In this document: in pieces, positions 16,559 through 24,397 of the stretch
Layout of the letters: each line of letters begins with the position of its first letter
How positions within the stretch are numbered: position 1 is the stretch's first letter
Origin: CAZUVM01 sp964623885
GTDB lineage: Bacteria; Verrucomicrobiota; Verrucomicrobiia; Limisphaerales; UBA8199
Length of the DNA: 33,771 bases
Assembly (NCBI GenBank): GCA_964623885.1
Contig: CAZUVM010000179.1
Coordinates: 1 to 33,771 of the forward strand
Direction: 5' to 3'
Notes under the pieces: model-generated
What the model was told of the DNA's origin: nothing
Database searches by the model: none
The model's input: the letters and a program-made list of their open reading frames with translations, nothing else
Position numbers and translations under genes: made by a program

Positions 16559-18871
16559 ATGAAATTCCTTCAACGACCCTCGCTCCTAACGACTTTATTG
16601 ATGGCAACGCTGAATTGTGTCCCTGCCCAGGCAACAGCGTCAGACGTGTTGGAGCTGGATATGCGGCATCTGCGTAAACTGGACACCGGTCTGGACCAGT
16701 GGCAGCAGGTAACCAACCACGCGCAGTGGGAGCCCTCCCGCACGGCGGCAGTGGTTTGCGACATGTGGAATCGGCATTGGTGCAAGAGCGCCACCGCGCG
16801 CGTCGCCGAGATGGGGCCCCGCATGAATGACGTGCTCAACGAACTTCGCCGGCGCGGTGCTCTCATTATCCACTGCCCGAGTGACACTATGGCCTATTAC
16901 CAAGGCACGCCAGGCCGCAAGCTCGCCCAGTCCACGCCACACGTGGAAACGGCATTCCCTCTCAAAACGTGGTCTAATCTGGATCTGGCAAAGGAAGGCC
17001 CGCTGCCGATCGATGATTCTGATGGTGGCTGCCCGGATGACCCACCGTGCACGCCGGCAACAAAGGCTCCCTGGCCCTGGCAGCACGAAATCGACACGCT
17101 CGAGATTAAGCCGGGTGACGCGATTACCGATAGCGCCGAAGCCTTTTATCTGATGCGCGAACGCGGCATCACCAATGTCATCGTCATGGGCGTCCATGAA
17201 AACATGTGCGTCCTGGGGCGCCCTTTCAGCATTCGCCAAATGGTCGAGCAGGGACAGAATGTAGTCCTCCTGCGCGATCTGACGGACACGATGTACGACC
17301 CGCGGCTCAAACCTTACGTGGATCATTTCACGGGAACAGATTTAATGACCTGGCACATCGAAAAATATTGGTGCCCTTCCATTACGAGCGATCAGATCAT
17401 CGGCGGCGCTCCGTTCCGTTTTGCTGCCGACACCAATCGGCCTGCTCCGGTTTTTCACAACTTCGTCAAATTGCCTGCCACCGACACGCATTACCGGCAC
17501 GTCAAATCGTATGTCGAGGACACGCCCAATCCGGACTACTACCAGGCCTCCGATGCCGCACGCGCTGCCTTCCGCCAAATGAAATATGGCGTCCGTATTC
17601 ATTGGGGGGTATACGCGATGCTCGATTATGGCTGCAACGCCTCCTGGCCTTTCGTCCGAGCAGACTCGGGCCATCCGATGTTGAACAACGAACAACGCGA
17701 GGCTTATCAGCAATTCTACCGCAGTTTCAATCCGACCAACTTCAACGCGGACGGCTGGATGGATTTGTTCCAGACCAACGGTATCAAGGTGGTCGCTTTC
17801 ACCTCCAAACACCATGACGGGTTTTCCATGTTCGACACACACGCCCATGTGGCGCGACGCGTCAATTGGACCGCTCCCGGCGGCCCGAAAACTGAAGATT
17901 GCGATGTCGCTTACAGCGTCATGGAAAGCCCCTATCACCGCGACATCGTTAAGGAAGTAACCGACGCTGCCCACCGTCATAACATCAAGATCGACCTGTA
18001 CTTCTCCCACCCGGATTGGTATGACGCGGACTTCCGTCCGTACGGCGATCATCCGTTGCACGATCGCCTGAACAAGGCTGAGCACCCCGACCAATGGAAC
18101 CATTTCATCCAACGCCATCGGCAACAATTGACCGAGCTGCTCACCCATTACGGCAAAATCGACATGATGTGCCTCGATCAATACTTCGATGAAACAGCCT
18201 GGCTGGATTTGCGCGAGACAATCAAAACCATTCGCCACCTCCAACCGGACGTTATGTTCCGCTGCCGCGGGATTGGTAATTACGGCGACTACTACACGCC
18301 CGAGCAGTTTGTGCCCGGCTCCAAGGAGAATACGGAGATGCCCTGGATGGTGATCTATCCGCTCGGCGGAGATGGCATTTGGAGCTATCAGCCGGACGCG
18401 AACAAATACAAAGATGGAGCCTGGATCATTGCCAACCTGGTAGACACTGTCGCCAAAGGCGGCAATTTTATGGTCGGCATCGGACCCGACGCTACCGGAC
18501 GGTTCCATCCCAAAGCCATTGCTGCTCTCCAAGAGGCCGGCGCGTGGCTCAAAATCAATGGCGAAGCCATCTTCAACACTCACCCGGTTGCGGGTGATGG
18601 ATGGAAGGAAGGTGCTCACTTGCGCTTCACGCACGCCGAGGTTGGCTCGGCCATCTACGCCATCGCGCTGCAATGGCCGGGCGAGGAATTGGCACTCCAC
18701 TCGGTTGCGCTCCTGCCCGGGGCGACAGTTACGATGCTTGGAACCGGGGAAACCTTGCACTGGCATCCGAATACGTCAGGGGGCACCGTCATCAGCCTTC
18801 CGGCTCGCGGGAAACCGGCGGCCGACCGATCTTTCTCATTGCCTTGTGTTTTTAAACTGAATCCCAAGTGA
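16559..18871 (+). CDS. Isochorismatase-like domain fused to GH29 alpha-L-fucosidase
   Basis: This is a 770-residue secreted fusion. A signal peptide (about residues 1-26, ending AQATA) is followed by an isochorismatase/cysteine-hydrolase domain (about 60-265) with Asp68 (VVCDMW) and the nucleophile Cys217 (HENMCVLGR). The usual catalytic Lys after the P-G-D turn appears replaced (PGDAITDSAEAF). From about residue 341 (YGVRIHWGVY) runs a GH29 domain: SKHHDGF at about 417, candidate nucleophile Asp540 (MMCLDQYFD), and GGNFMVGIGPDATG. A C-terminal beta domain starts at about 690. GH29 enzymes retain configuration and release alpha-L-fucose. The two domains are in one uninterrupted frame. Each half is recognisable with good confidence; what the hydrolase half acts on is unknown. 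It shares an operon with the GH31 gene. Confidence 0.88.
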   Translation: MKFLQRPSLLTTLLMATLNCVPAQATASDVLELDMRHLRKLDTGLDQWQQVTNHAQWEPSRTAAVVCDMWNRHWCKSATARVAEMGPRMNDVLNELRRRGALIIHCPSDTMAYYQGTPGRKLAQSTPHVETAFPLKTWSNLDLAKEGPLPIDDSDGGCPDDPPCTPATKAPWPWQHEIDTLEIKPGDAITDSAEAFYLMRERGITNVIVMGVHENMCVLGRPFSIRQMVEQGQNVVLLRDLTDTMYDPRLKPYVDHFTGTDLMTWHIEKYWCPSITSDQIIGGAPFRFAADTNRPAPVFHNFVKLPATDTHYRHVKSYVEDTPNPDYYQASDAARAAFRQMKYGVRIHWGVYAMLDYGCNASWPFVRADSGHPMLNNEQREAYQQFYRSFNPTNFNADGWMDLFQTNGIKVVAFTSKHHDGFSMFDTHAHVARRVNWTAPGGPKTEDCDVAYSVMESPYHRDIVKEVTDAAHRHNIKIDLYFSHPDWYDADFRPYGDHPLHDRLNKAEHPDQWNHFIQRHRQQLTELLTHYGKIDMMCLDQYFDETAWLDLRETIKTIRHLQPDVMFRCRGIGNYGDYYTPEQFVPGSKENTEMPWMVIYPLGGDGIWSYQPDANKYKDGAWIIANLVDTVAKGGNFMVGIGPDATGRFHPKAIAALQEAGAWLKINGEAIFNTHPVAGDGWKEGAHLRFTHAEVGSAIYAIALQWPGEELALHSVALLPGATVTMLGTGETLHWHPNTSGGTVISLPARGKPAADRSFSLPCVFKLNPK

Positions 18872-19070
18872 GACGATCATACAATGAGGAACAGTGTCGT
18901 TTGCGTTGTAAACGTTGTCGAACTGAGTGTCGCTGCGTCCGGTTCATGGTCGAACGAAAGCATCGCTTCGGCTTCGGCGGCTGGGCTAGGTGCGTTAGCT
19001 GGATTAAGCGCGGACTGCAACGCGAATTGGACAAACTCCACGCTTTCGATTTAGATTTCCAAACACCGGT

Positions 19071-19376
19071 ATGCGGCGTTCGCACCAGAACATTGATTTA
19101 AAGAACGAGCTACAGGATCGCGCTCTGGCAAGCCGGCTGCGCCGCAACACCTGTCTTCTGCGCCAGGCACGCGCCAATCTCCGCCGTTGGACGGCTCGAG
19201 ATGGCGGCCATCCACGCAGAGTGTTCATGGAATGGCAGCTCATTCTGGATTACCTCTCGGCGAGGGAGATTGCTGATTTTCTGGTAAGCGATACGCCGAT
19301 GGCGCGGCGGTTGCGACAGTCGAGTCCCTTTCTGGGTCTATTTCCCCTAGCTGGCCAGTCCAGACGCCCGAAGTGA
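19071..19376 (+). CDS. Small protein coupled to a DUF6036-type nucleotidyltransferase
   Basis: This 101-residue soluble, basic protein contains IDLKNELQDRALA near the N-terminus, a central W-x-x-x-D-G-G and a C-terminal RRLRQSSPFLGLF. I recognise this pattern from the small first gene found in front of DUF6036 nucleotidyltransferases in toxin-antitoxin-like pairs. This is from memory and has not been searched. Its stop overlaps the GTG start of the next gene by a GTGA, implying translational coupling. Family members as I recall them continue after SSPF with an E-R-W-x-I-L-like tail, which is missing here, so the C-terminus may be altered. No ribosome binding site is obvious. Function unknown, possibly the partner of the nucleotidyltransferase. 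Confidence 0.55.
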   Translation: MRRSHQNIDLKNELQDRALASRLRRNTCLLRQARANLRRWTARDGGHPRRVFMEWQLILDYLSAREIADFLVSDTPMARRLRQSSPFLGLFPLAGQSRRPK

Positions 19377-19681
19377 AAAGGCACGAACTGAAAACTGCCC
19401 TCAAGGCTGCGGCCAGGGTGGCCCAGGAGCGCGAGTTTGTAATTATCGGTTCGCAAGCGGTGCACGCAAGCTGCCGGCGGCCACCCGCTGAGGTGCTCCT
19501 TTCTCAGGAGTGCGACCTGTATCCTCGAACTCACCGGGAGACGGCGCCACTGCTCGATCGGAAACTGGGCCGTAATTCAGTGTTTGCGCGAAAATACGGT
19601 TTTTACGTTGACGTGGTTACACCTGAAATCGCCACCTTGCCCGAGGGTTGGGACAAAAGAAACGCAAGCAGCAGGCGCTAA
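19373..19681 (+). pseudogene. Truncated DUF6036-type nucleotidyltransferase
   Basis: A 102-residue frame starts at GTG 19373 inside the GTGA overlap with the upstream gene. It shows the DUF6036 opening: E-F-V-I-I-G-S-Q-A-V, then E-C-D-L-Y-P-R in place of the usual E-A-D-L-Y-P, and GFYVDVVTPEIATLPEGWD. Family proteins run to roughly 180-200 residues, with the part after GWE-R carrying conserved R-E-K-D residues. Here the frame ends 11 codons after GWD with unrelated sequence. It looks like the N-terminal half of a nucleotidyltransferase antitoxin/toxin, cut off at about 19650-19690 where the next module begins. A short functional form cannot be excluded. Confidence 0.6.
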
Positions 19682-19735
19682 TCAGCATTCGGAACTGAAT
19701 TGATTTCGGAGTCATTTTTCCTGAAAATAGTGAAC

Positions 19736-20077
19736 ATGCGCATCAGCAGCGGTTCAAAGCCCGCTGACAGGACCAACAGAGTTGGCGTTCCCGAAATCGC
19801 GAGGCCGTTACTATTGCCGATCGCCAAGCGCGTCTTTTGGTGGGGGGACCCCGAGGAGTGGCTTGATGACGCTATCCGTTTCGCCGCACAGGTCATGACC
19901 TTTGCGAATTGGGATGACACGGTCGCAGTTTGGAAGATTCTGGGTGATGAACTCCTGCGACAAGTACTGCATTCTGCTCCCCCAGGAGTTTTCGACCTGA
20001 AGTCCTGGACGTATTGGCACCGGCATTACAATCTCGCGGTACCGCCTCTGCCCGAAAGAAGGTTTGCCGATGTTTGA
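19736..20077 (+). CDS. AbiEii-associated partner protein, possibly N-terminally truncated
   Basis: About 113 residues from ATG 19736 (a TTG at 19700 would give 125). The core I-A-R-P-L-L-L...FWWGDPEEWL...W-D-D-T and the C-terminal F-D-x-x-S-W-T-Y-W-H...PPLPERRF match, in my recollection, a small protein encoded just upstream of AbiEii-type nucleotidyltransferases in type IV toxin-antitoxin-like loci. Its stop overlaps the start of the AbiEii fragment (ATG 20070) by 8 bp, supporting that pairing. The first 15 or so residues look unrelated to the family and abut the truncated DUF6036 gene, so the 5' end may have been lost at a recombination joint. The partner's function is not established by the sequence. 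Confidence 0.55.
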   Translation: MRISSGSKPADRTNRVGVPEIARPLLLPIAKRVFWWGDPEEWLDDAIRFAAQVMTFANWDDTVAVWKILGDELLRQVLHSAPPGVFDLKSWTYWHRHYNLAVPPLPERRFADV

Positions 20078-20342
20078 ACCCCACTTCAATGTGCTGCCTG
20101 CACCTCAGAGAAAGCTCTGGAATGAACTCGCCGAAGTGCCCAAGCACTTTGTCCTTTACGGTGGCACCGCCCTGGCTCTAAGGCTGGGACACCGCCAATC
20201 GGCTGACTTTGATTTCTTCTCCAGCAGAACAGTTAATCCTGAGGAATTGCTCTCCCGCCTGAATCTGTTACGAGCGGCGCAGATCCTCCAGAGCGCCGGC
20301 CAAACCTTGACCGTGAGCGTTGAACGGGCAGGACCGGTAAAT
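20070..20342 (+). pseudogene. 5' fragment of an AbiEii-type nucleotidyltransferase
   Basis: The sequence encodes the N-terminus of an AbiEii/AbiGii toxin-family nucleotidyltransferase: F-E-P-H-F-N-V-L-P, HFVLYGGTALALRLGHR, and the catalytic D-F-D-F-F. It follows the family to LTVSVERAGPV at about 20340. It should then run K-V-S-F-F and on for another 130 or so residues, but instead enters the antisense of an unrelated nucleotidyltransferase gene. The frame stays open by chance to 20468. Such enzymes transfer nucleotides, in tested cases onto tRNA or a protein target. This copy lacks the C-terminal half and should be inactive. The break at about 20342 is the joint described in the findings. 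Confidence 0.7.
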
Positions 20343-20625
20343 TGTAGCGCTGGAGTTCACCGGGCTGCAACTCGCGGGCGGCATTATCCGGCAGCGTGGA
20401 GAGCGCCGAAAAAACCTTTGACTCGTTCTCCGGATCAGTCGCGACCATTAGATCGATGTCCCCAGTGACTCTGGGCAGTCCTGCGGCAATGATGGCGAAA
20501 CCGCCGATGACAACGTATTGGGCGCCGCGCTTATTAAGTTCGCGACACAGGCCGGCAAGATCGGCCTCCAGAGGAGGTCGTGGCTCTAGCTCTTCTGGCT
20601 TCGCGCCAGCATCCGGTTCATCCAT
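20343..20625 (-). pseudogene. 5' fragment of a minimal nucleotidyltransferase
   Basis: Reading leftward from ATG 20625, about 90 residues fit a nucleotidyltransferase: LCRELNKRGAQYVVIGGFAI, then G-D-I-D-L-M-V (the GG...DxD active-site pattern) and ARELQPGELQRYN. Family members continue with V-V-R-V...D-L-M, which is lost at about 20346. Beyond that the frame (open to 20233) is only the antisense of the AbiEii fragment. The start overlaps the end of the 75-residue gene at 20586-20813 by 40 bp, so the two were a coupled pair, probably toxin-antitoxin-like. Truncation should abolish its full function. Confidence 0.65.
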
Positions 20626-20813
20626 TCGTCTGCCTCTTGGTGGGTTTCAAAACGGTAAACACCTTTTCGGGCCCAGCGGTGGCCCAGCGAACGGTGCAGC
20701 TCCACTGCCAATGACTGCATCTGCATGCCGCTGCTCACGGGGGCCGGCGTTCGAGTGCGGCGCCCGACGACTTTGTCGATTTTTTCCTCCAAATTGATGA
20801 ACGGCAGTTTCAC
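20586..20813 (-). CDS. Small protein upstream of the nucleotidyltransferase fragment
   Basis: This 75-residue protein starts at GTG 20813. It has a basic N-terminal half (EEKIDKVVGRRTRTP) and a C-terminal half that looks conserved: ELHRSLGHRWARKGVYRF followed by THQEADEWMNRMLAR. The second half resembles small proteins paired with minimal nucleotidyltransferases in Verrucomicrobiota. I recall the pattern but cannot name a family. Its last 40 bp overlap the start of the nucleotidyltransferase fragment on the same strand. No ribosome binding site is visible. It may be an orphaned antitoxin or partner now that the downstream gene is truncated. Confidence 0.5.
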   Translation of the reverse strand: MKLPFINLEEKIDKVVGRRTRTPAPVSSGMQMQSLAVELHRSLGHRWARKGVYRFETHQEADEWMNRMLARSQKS

Positions 20814-20929
20814 TGCACAGAGAATAAACCTACCACCAAGGCAGAAGCAAGGTCGTCAAATCCTCGGGGCCCGAGGAAATAGTCGCTTGAGGCTTGTTCG
20901 ACTCAAATGGTGGATTGGTTCCAGCCAGG

Positions 20930-23302
20930 CTACCGCAACGCGCATCGGATCACTGTCAACGTGAGGGCGGGAAATTGATAATCGTAGCGCGCGGATTTGA
21001 TCCGAAATTGGGAGCGCACCGGACGAATGCGTTCCGGGTGGTCGAAACTGTTTGCTGCGTCCGGTTCGCCGGCGTGCTCGGTATCTCCCAGCGTCCAAAC
21101 TGAGGCCTCACTCGAATGAAGGTCGAAAGCCGAAAGATCCAATGGACGGACAACCGGGACCAGGCTGTCATTCACCGCGAACAGAGTGAGCTCGCGGCTC
21201 TCCGCCGAGAGTGTTGCGCTCACGTCAATGTCCGCACCGGCCGGAATGCTCGATTGGATCTTTAACGGGGTTGTCCCGGCCAGCGTGGAATAGAGCTGCT
21301 GTGCATAGTACGTGGGAGTTTTAAAGAGCCGGTGGTTGTCCGTTTGGATAATGCCCGAGCAGAAGCTGTTGGCCAGGTTCGAGCGATTGGCAATTTCCAC
21401 CAGGTCGCAATGGCGGTGGAGCAAATTGTGATATCGGGAGCAAGCCAGGGCATTAGCCAGGCTCCAAAGCATCGCCCTTCGCGGCCCGGCGTCCCCGGCC
21501 GTGGTGTTCCACTCGGTCACGGCGACCTTGATGGTTTTCCCCGCGCCGAATTCGCGGATCATCTGCTCGAGGTTAATCAGTTCATTCTCCATGCCCCACA
21601 GGTCCTGGCTGTACTGGTGTGGTGCAACGTAATCGAGCCACTGGCCGGCCTGGCGCAGCAGCGTCGGCGTGGGAAAAGAGGAAAGCAGCTTGATGCTCGG
21701 ATCCGCTTTTTTCATGGCCGCGCAGAAGTCCGCGAGTTGTTGCTGGTACTCGCGGCCGCTGCGTTCGTTGCCGACTTGCCAGTATTTGATGCCGTACGGC
21801 GCCGGGTGACCGTTGCGGGCACGCCACGCTCCCATCGCGGTCGCGGTGCTGCCGTTTAAGTACTCCACCTCCTCGGCCGCATCGGCTGCGGTTCGTCCTA
21901 GCGTCCGGACGCAAATCAGCGGCTCTGCCTCTACCGCCTGGCACAATTGCACAATTTCCTCCAGACCGGGTCCGGTCGGCTGCAGGCCGCCCCAGGCCCG
22001 GAACGGCCGCCGCCGGTCCGGATCACCCACCGTGTCCTTCCATTCGTAGGTGTCCTCGACCGCGTTGCCACCCAGACGGATAATACCTGGCCGCAGATCG
22101 CGCAGCGCTGCTACGACGTCAGGCCGCCATCCGCCCACCGTGCGGATCGGAAGCAAGGAGATGTCATCCAGCCATAACGTGCCGGGTCCCTGAAACTCAA
22201 TCGTGAGCGTCGCATTGTCGTCGCGGCGGCTGGCCACGAGCCGGGCGCCGAACTTCTGCCATTGCTGCCCCGGCTGGAATTCAGACTGGGCGTAAACAAC
22301 CGGCCCGTGATGCAGCTTCACGCGCACGGGCTCTTGAATGCCATCGGCCTTCCACCAGGCTTGGAACTCGCAGGATTCATTCGGGTCGACGAAAATGCCA
22401 TCTTGCGAAAGGCCGACCCGGCACGGAGCGCCGGGCGCCACTTCGATTTTCTGCGATTGATCGCCGCTGATTTTGGTGGAGCGATCGAGGCTGTAGGTCG
22501 CGCGGTTCACCTCACCGCTCGGATACCACGGTTTCTCCTTAAAATCGGTTTGTTTAATGAATTCGAATTGGTACGGACTCAGACCTTCGAAGCTGTTGTC
22601 ATACAATCTTTCTGCCCACATCCCGGGGACCAGGTTGCAGAGGTATTCAATAAACTGACCGTATTGAAATCTTGAGATGGTCGCTGAAGAAATGGGTTCC
22701 CGGGTGACCACTAACGGTTGCACCTCGGCTTGTAGTCCTTCAAGCGTAAGGCCGCTGAACCATGCCGTGCCGATAGCTTTGCCAAACCCGGCGAAGAACA
22801 GGCAGATCCGGACTCGTCCATCCGGTGGAGCCCGGAAACCGATGACGACTTCTGTCCAGTCGGTGTTCCCGGAGTGGTTTGGCCCCGAGACGATGGTGCC
22901 ACGGCCGCTTTGGTGCTGTACCTGCAGCGTCCCCAACACTCGGGCAGTGGTCGCCGCCAGCCCTTGCGTCTTCACCCACCCGCTCAGCCCGTAAAGGGCA
23001 TTAGGAGAAAGTTGGATCTCCTGGCCCAGCGCCGTATCAGAGGGCTCTTCCGCCTTGATGCACAAGGACTGTTTCCCCGCATGGCGCACTTGCGGATCGA
23101 TCGTCAGTTCGGGCCGGGCGCCATAGACGTTCAGATCCCAGCTTTGGAGTGCTGCAGAGCTTTCGAAATCGCCATTCCGCAAGCCGCCGCTTCGATCAGC
23201 CGCCGCATTGGCTCCGAACGCGAACCAAAACAGGATCCCAACCGCGCCAAGCCAGAACGTCGGAACGCGCAAACGGATCCCCATGCGATGGGCCGGGAGC
23301 AT
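20930..23302 (-). CDS. GH51 alpha-L-arabinofuranosidase with carbohydrate-binding domain
   Basis: This is a 790-residue secreted glycosidase. The signal peptide runs from about residue 7 to 35 (WLGAVGILFWFAFGANA). Residues about 40-190 form a CBM4/9-like domain (NGDFES, W-D-L-N, HAGKQSLCIKAE). The GH51 part opens I-S-x-x-x-Y-G-Q-F-I-E-Y-L, and a further sandwich insertion follows (about 280-395). The barrel contains PGIIRLGGN, acid/base Glu513 (WQVGNE) and nucleophile Glu597 (VTEWNT), and the C-terminus is the usual alpha-L-AF beta domain. It would release terminal arabinofuranose from hemicellulose. ATG 23302 gives a 6-residue longer leader than ATG 23284; neither has a clear ribosome binding site. 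It lies 68 bp downstream of the helicase partner gene on the same strand and faces the remnant nucleotidyltransferase region. Confidence 0.9.
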   Translation of the reverse strand: MLPAHRMGIRLRVPTFWLGAVGILFWFAFGANAAADRSGGLRNGDFESSAALQSWDLNVYGARPELTIDPQVRHAGKQSLCIKAEEPSDTALGQEIQLSPNALYGLSGWVKTQGLAATTARVLGTLQVQHQSGRGTIVSGPNHSGNTDWTEVVIGFRAPPDGRVRICLFFAGFGKAIGTAWFSGLTLEGLQAEVQPLVVTREPISSATISRFQYGQFIEYLCNLVPGMWAERLYDNSFEGLSPYQFEFIKQTDFKEKPWYPSGEVNRATYSLDRSTKISGDQSQKIEVAPGAPCRVGLSQDGIFVDPNESCEFQAWWKADGIQEPVRVKLHHGPVVYAQSEFQPGQQWQKFGARLVASRRDDNATLTIEFQGPGTLWLDDISLLPIRTVGGWRPDVVAALRDLRPGIIRLGGNAVEDTYEWKDTVGDPDRRRPFRAWGGLQPTGPGLEEIVQLCQAVEAEPLICVRTLGRTAADAAEEVEYLNGSTATAMGAWRARNGHPAPYGIKYWQVGNERSGREYQQQLADFCAAMKKADPSIKLLSSFPTPTLLRQAGQWLDYVAPHQYSQDLWGMENELINLEQMIREFGAGKTIKVAVTEWNTTAGDAGPRRAMLWSLANALACSRYHNLLHRHCDLVEIANRSNLANSFCSGIIQTDNHRLFKTPTYYAQQLYSTLAGTTPLKIQSSIPAGADIDVSATLSAESRELTLFAVNDSLVPVVRPLDLSAFDLHSSEASVWTLGDTEHAGEPDAANSFDHPERIRPVRSQFRIKSARYDYQFPALTLTVIRCALR

Positions 23303-23370
23303 TCTGGTGCATTCTAACCAGCGCTGGTGATTGATATCAACCGCCGCGAAGCCACACCGGGATCACCTGG

Positions 23371-24390
23371 CTAGATCTGGCTGGCATTGGATGTCGCCCC
23401 TGTGATCAAAAACCACCGCCGGATTCGCGGCACAAAAATTGCCGTAGCGGTCCGGCGTGCTCTTTCATGGTCCAACTCGATGGCGGCTTCCCACGCCTGC
23501 TCGGCCACCCATAGCAGGGCATCCAAATGCGGTTTGACCCTGATTTCGTGTCGCATCACCTGGTCTTGCCGACGCCGGCTGTGCTCGGCCTGGGCGGCGG
23601 CCAAGCGTTGCTGCACTTTGTCCGCTGCCTCCGGCCCCGAGCGCCTGGTCCGCCGGGCCAGGTCGGCTTGGTACTCGGCAAAATAGGCATCAATTCGCTG
23701 CAACTCGCGCTGGAGGTATTGTTCCTGCCGCGCTCTCACCAACTGAAGGTCGGGTTCGAGTTCAGCCTGAACCGCGGCCTGGAACCGGTGCCACCAGTCC
23801 GGCGGCAGCCGCCAATCGATAGCCGCGGGTGCCGGGTCGGGTTCCAACAGGAATAACTGCTGGGCCAGTACTTCATCGGGTTCGCCGTCGGGCAAGGAGA
23901 TCGCGATTCGGTGCAAAGACCAGCGCTGATCGATCGCCTGAATCTCGCACCGAACGACGCCGACGAGGGAGAGGTGGCTTACCGGCTTGAGCGCGGACCC
24001 TAAACGCCAATACCGGGTGGCGGGGTATTGCGATCGCCAAAGCTTCTCCAGGACCGTTGCCTCTGGGGGGTTCGCCTGCGCGCACATTACGAACTTATCG
24101 AGCACCGCCGGCGCCGGCGACAACAGTTCGGCAATCCGGAAGGTGAGTGGGCAACCGGGGAAAACTTCGCGCGCCCCGTCCCGCGCTCCGGGGACATCAG
24201 CGGGAGCAAATACCAACTCCTGAGCGTGAAGCGCGCTCTCGGGATTCCAGAGAGTCGCCGCCCGGCCTTCCGCCACGATATCGAGGCGGTCGTGCCAGGT
24301 GCGCTCGCACAAAGCGCCCAGCGCACCCAGCGATTCCTGGTAAAAATCCAGCGCCAAGGTCGGCTCATAAACAAGTCGCGGAATGTTCAT
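23371..24390 (-). CDS. Helicase-associated protein of unknown function
   Basis: This 339-residue protein starts at ATG 24390, 7 bp after the stop of the SNF2 helicase gene, so the two are certainly co-transcribed. I do not recognise a named domain. The N-terminal half (MNIPRLVYEPTLALDFYQES, LWNPESALHAQEL, F-P-G-C-P-L-T-F) looks globular. Residues about 225-290 are rich in Gln, Glu, Arg and Ala and predict a coiled coil (Q-A-E-L-E-P-D...R-A-R-Q-E-Q-Y-L-Q-R-E-L). The tail ends F-V-P-R-I-R-R-W-F. The coiled coil plus tail recalls the far C-terminus of large HepA/RapA-like helicases, so this gene could be a split-off helicase region. The frame is open upstream to 24771, but that part is only the antiphase of the helicase gene. 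Confidence 0.75.
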   Translation of the reverse strand: MNIPRLVYEPTLALDFYQESLGALGALCERTWHDRLDIVAEGRAATLWNPESALHAQELVFAPADVPGARDGAREVFPGCPLTFRIAELLSPAPAVLDKFVMCAQANPPEATVLEKLWRSQYPATRYWRLGSALKPVSHLSLVGVVRCEIQAIDQRWSLHRIAISLPDGEPDEVLAQQLFLLEPDPAPAAIDWRLPPDWWHRFQAAVQAELEPDLQLVRARQEQYLQRELQRIDAYFAEYQADLARRTRRSGPEAADKVQQRLAAAQAEHSRRRQDQVMRHEIRVKPHLDALLWVAEQAWEAAIELDHERARRTATAIFVPRIRRWFLITGATSNASQI

Positions 24391-24397
24391 GGGGCGT

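Noticed and set aside
17342..18766. 474-codon open frame on the - strand across the fucosidase domain
   Set aside because: It lies fully antisense to the GH29 domain with its visible catalytic motifs; the peptide has no known pattern.
18872..19100. 77-codon frames on both strands after the fucosidase gene
   Set aside because: Arg/Cys-rich peptides with no start signal; the real next gene starts at 19071.
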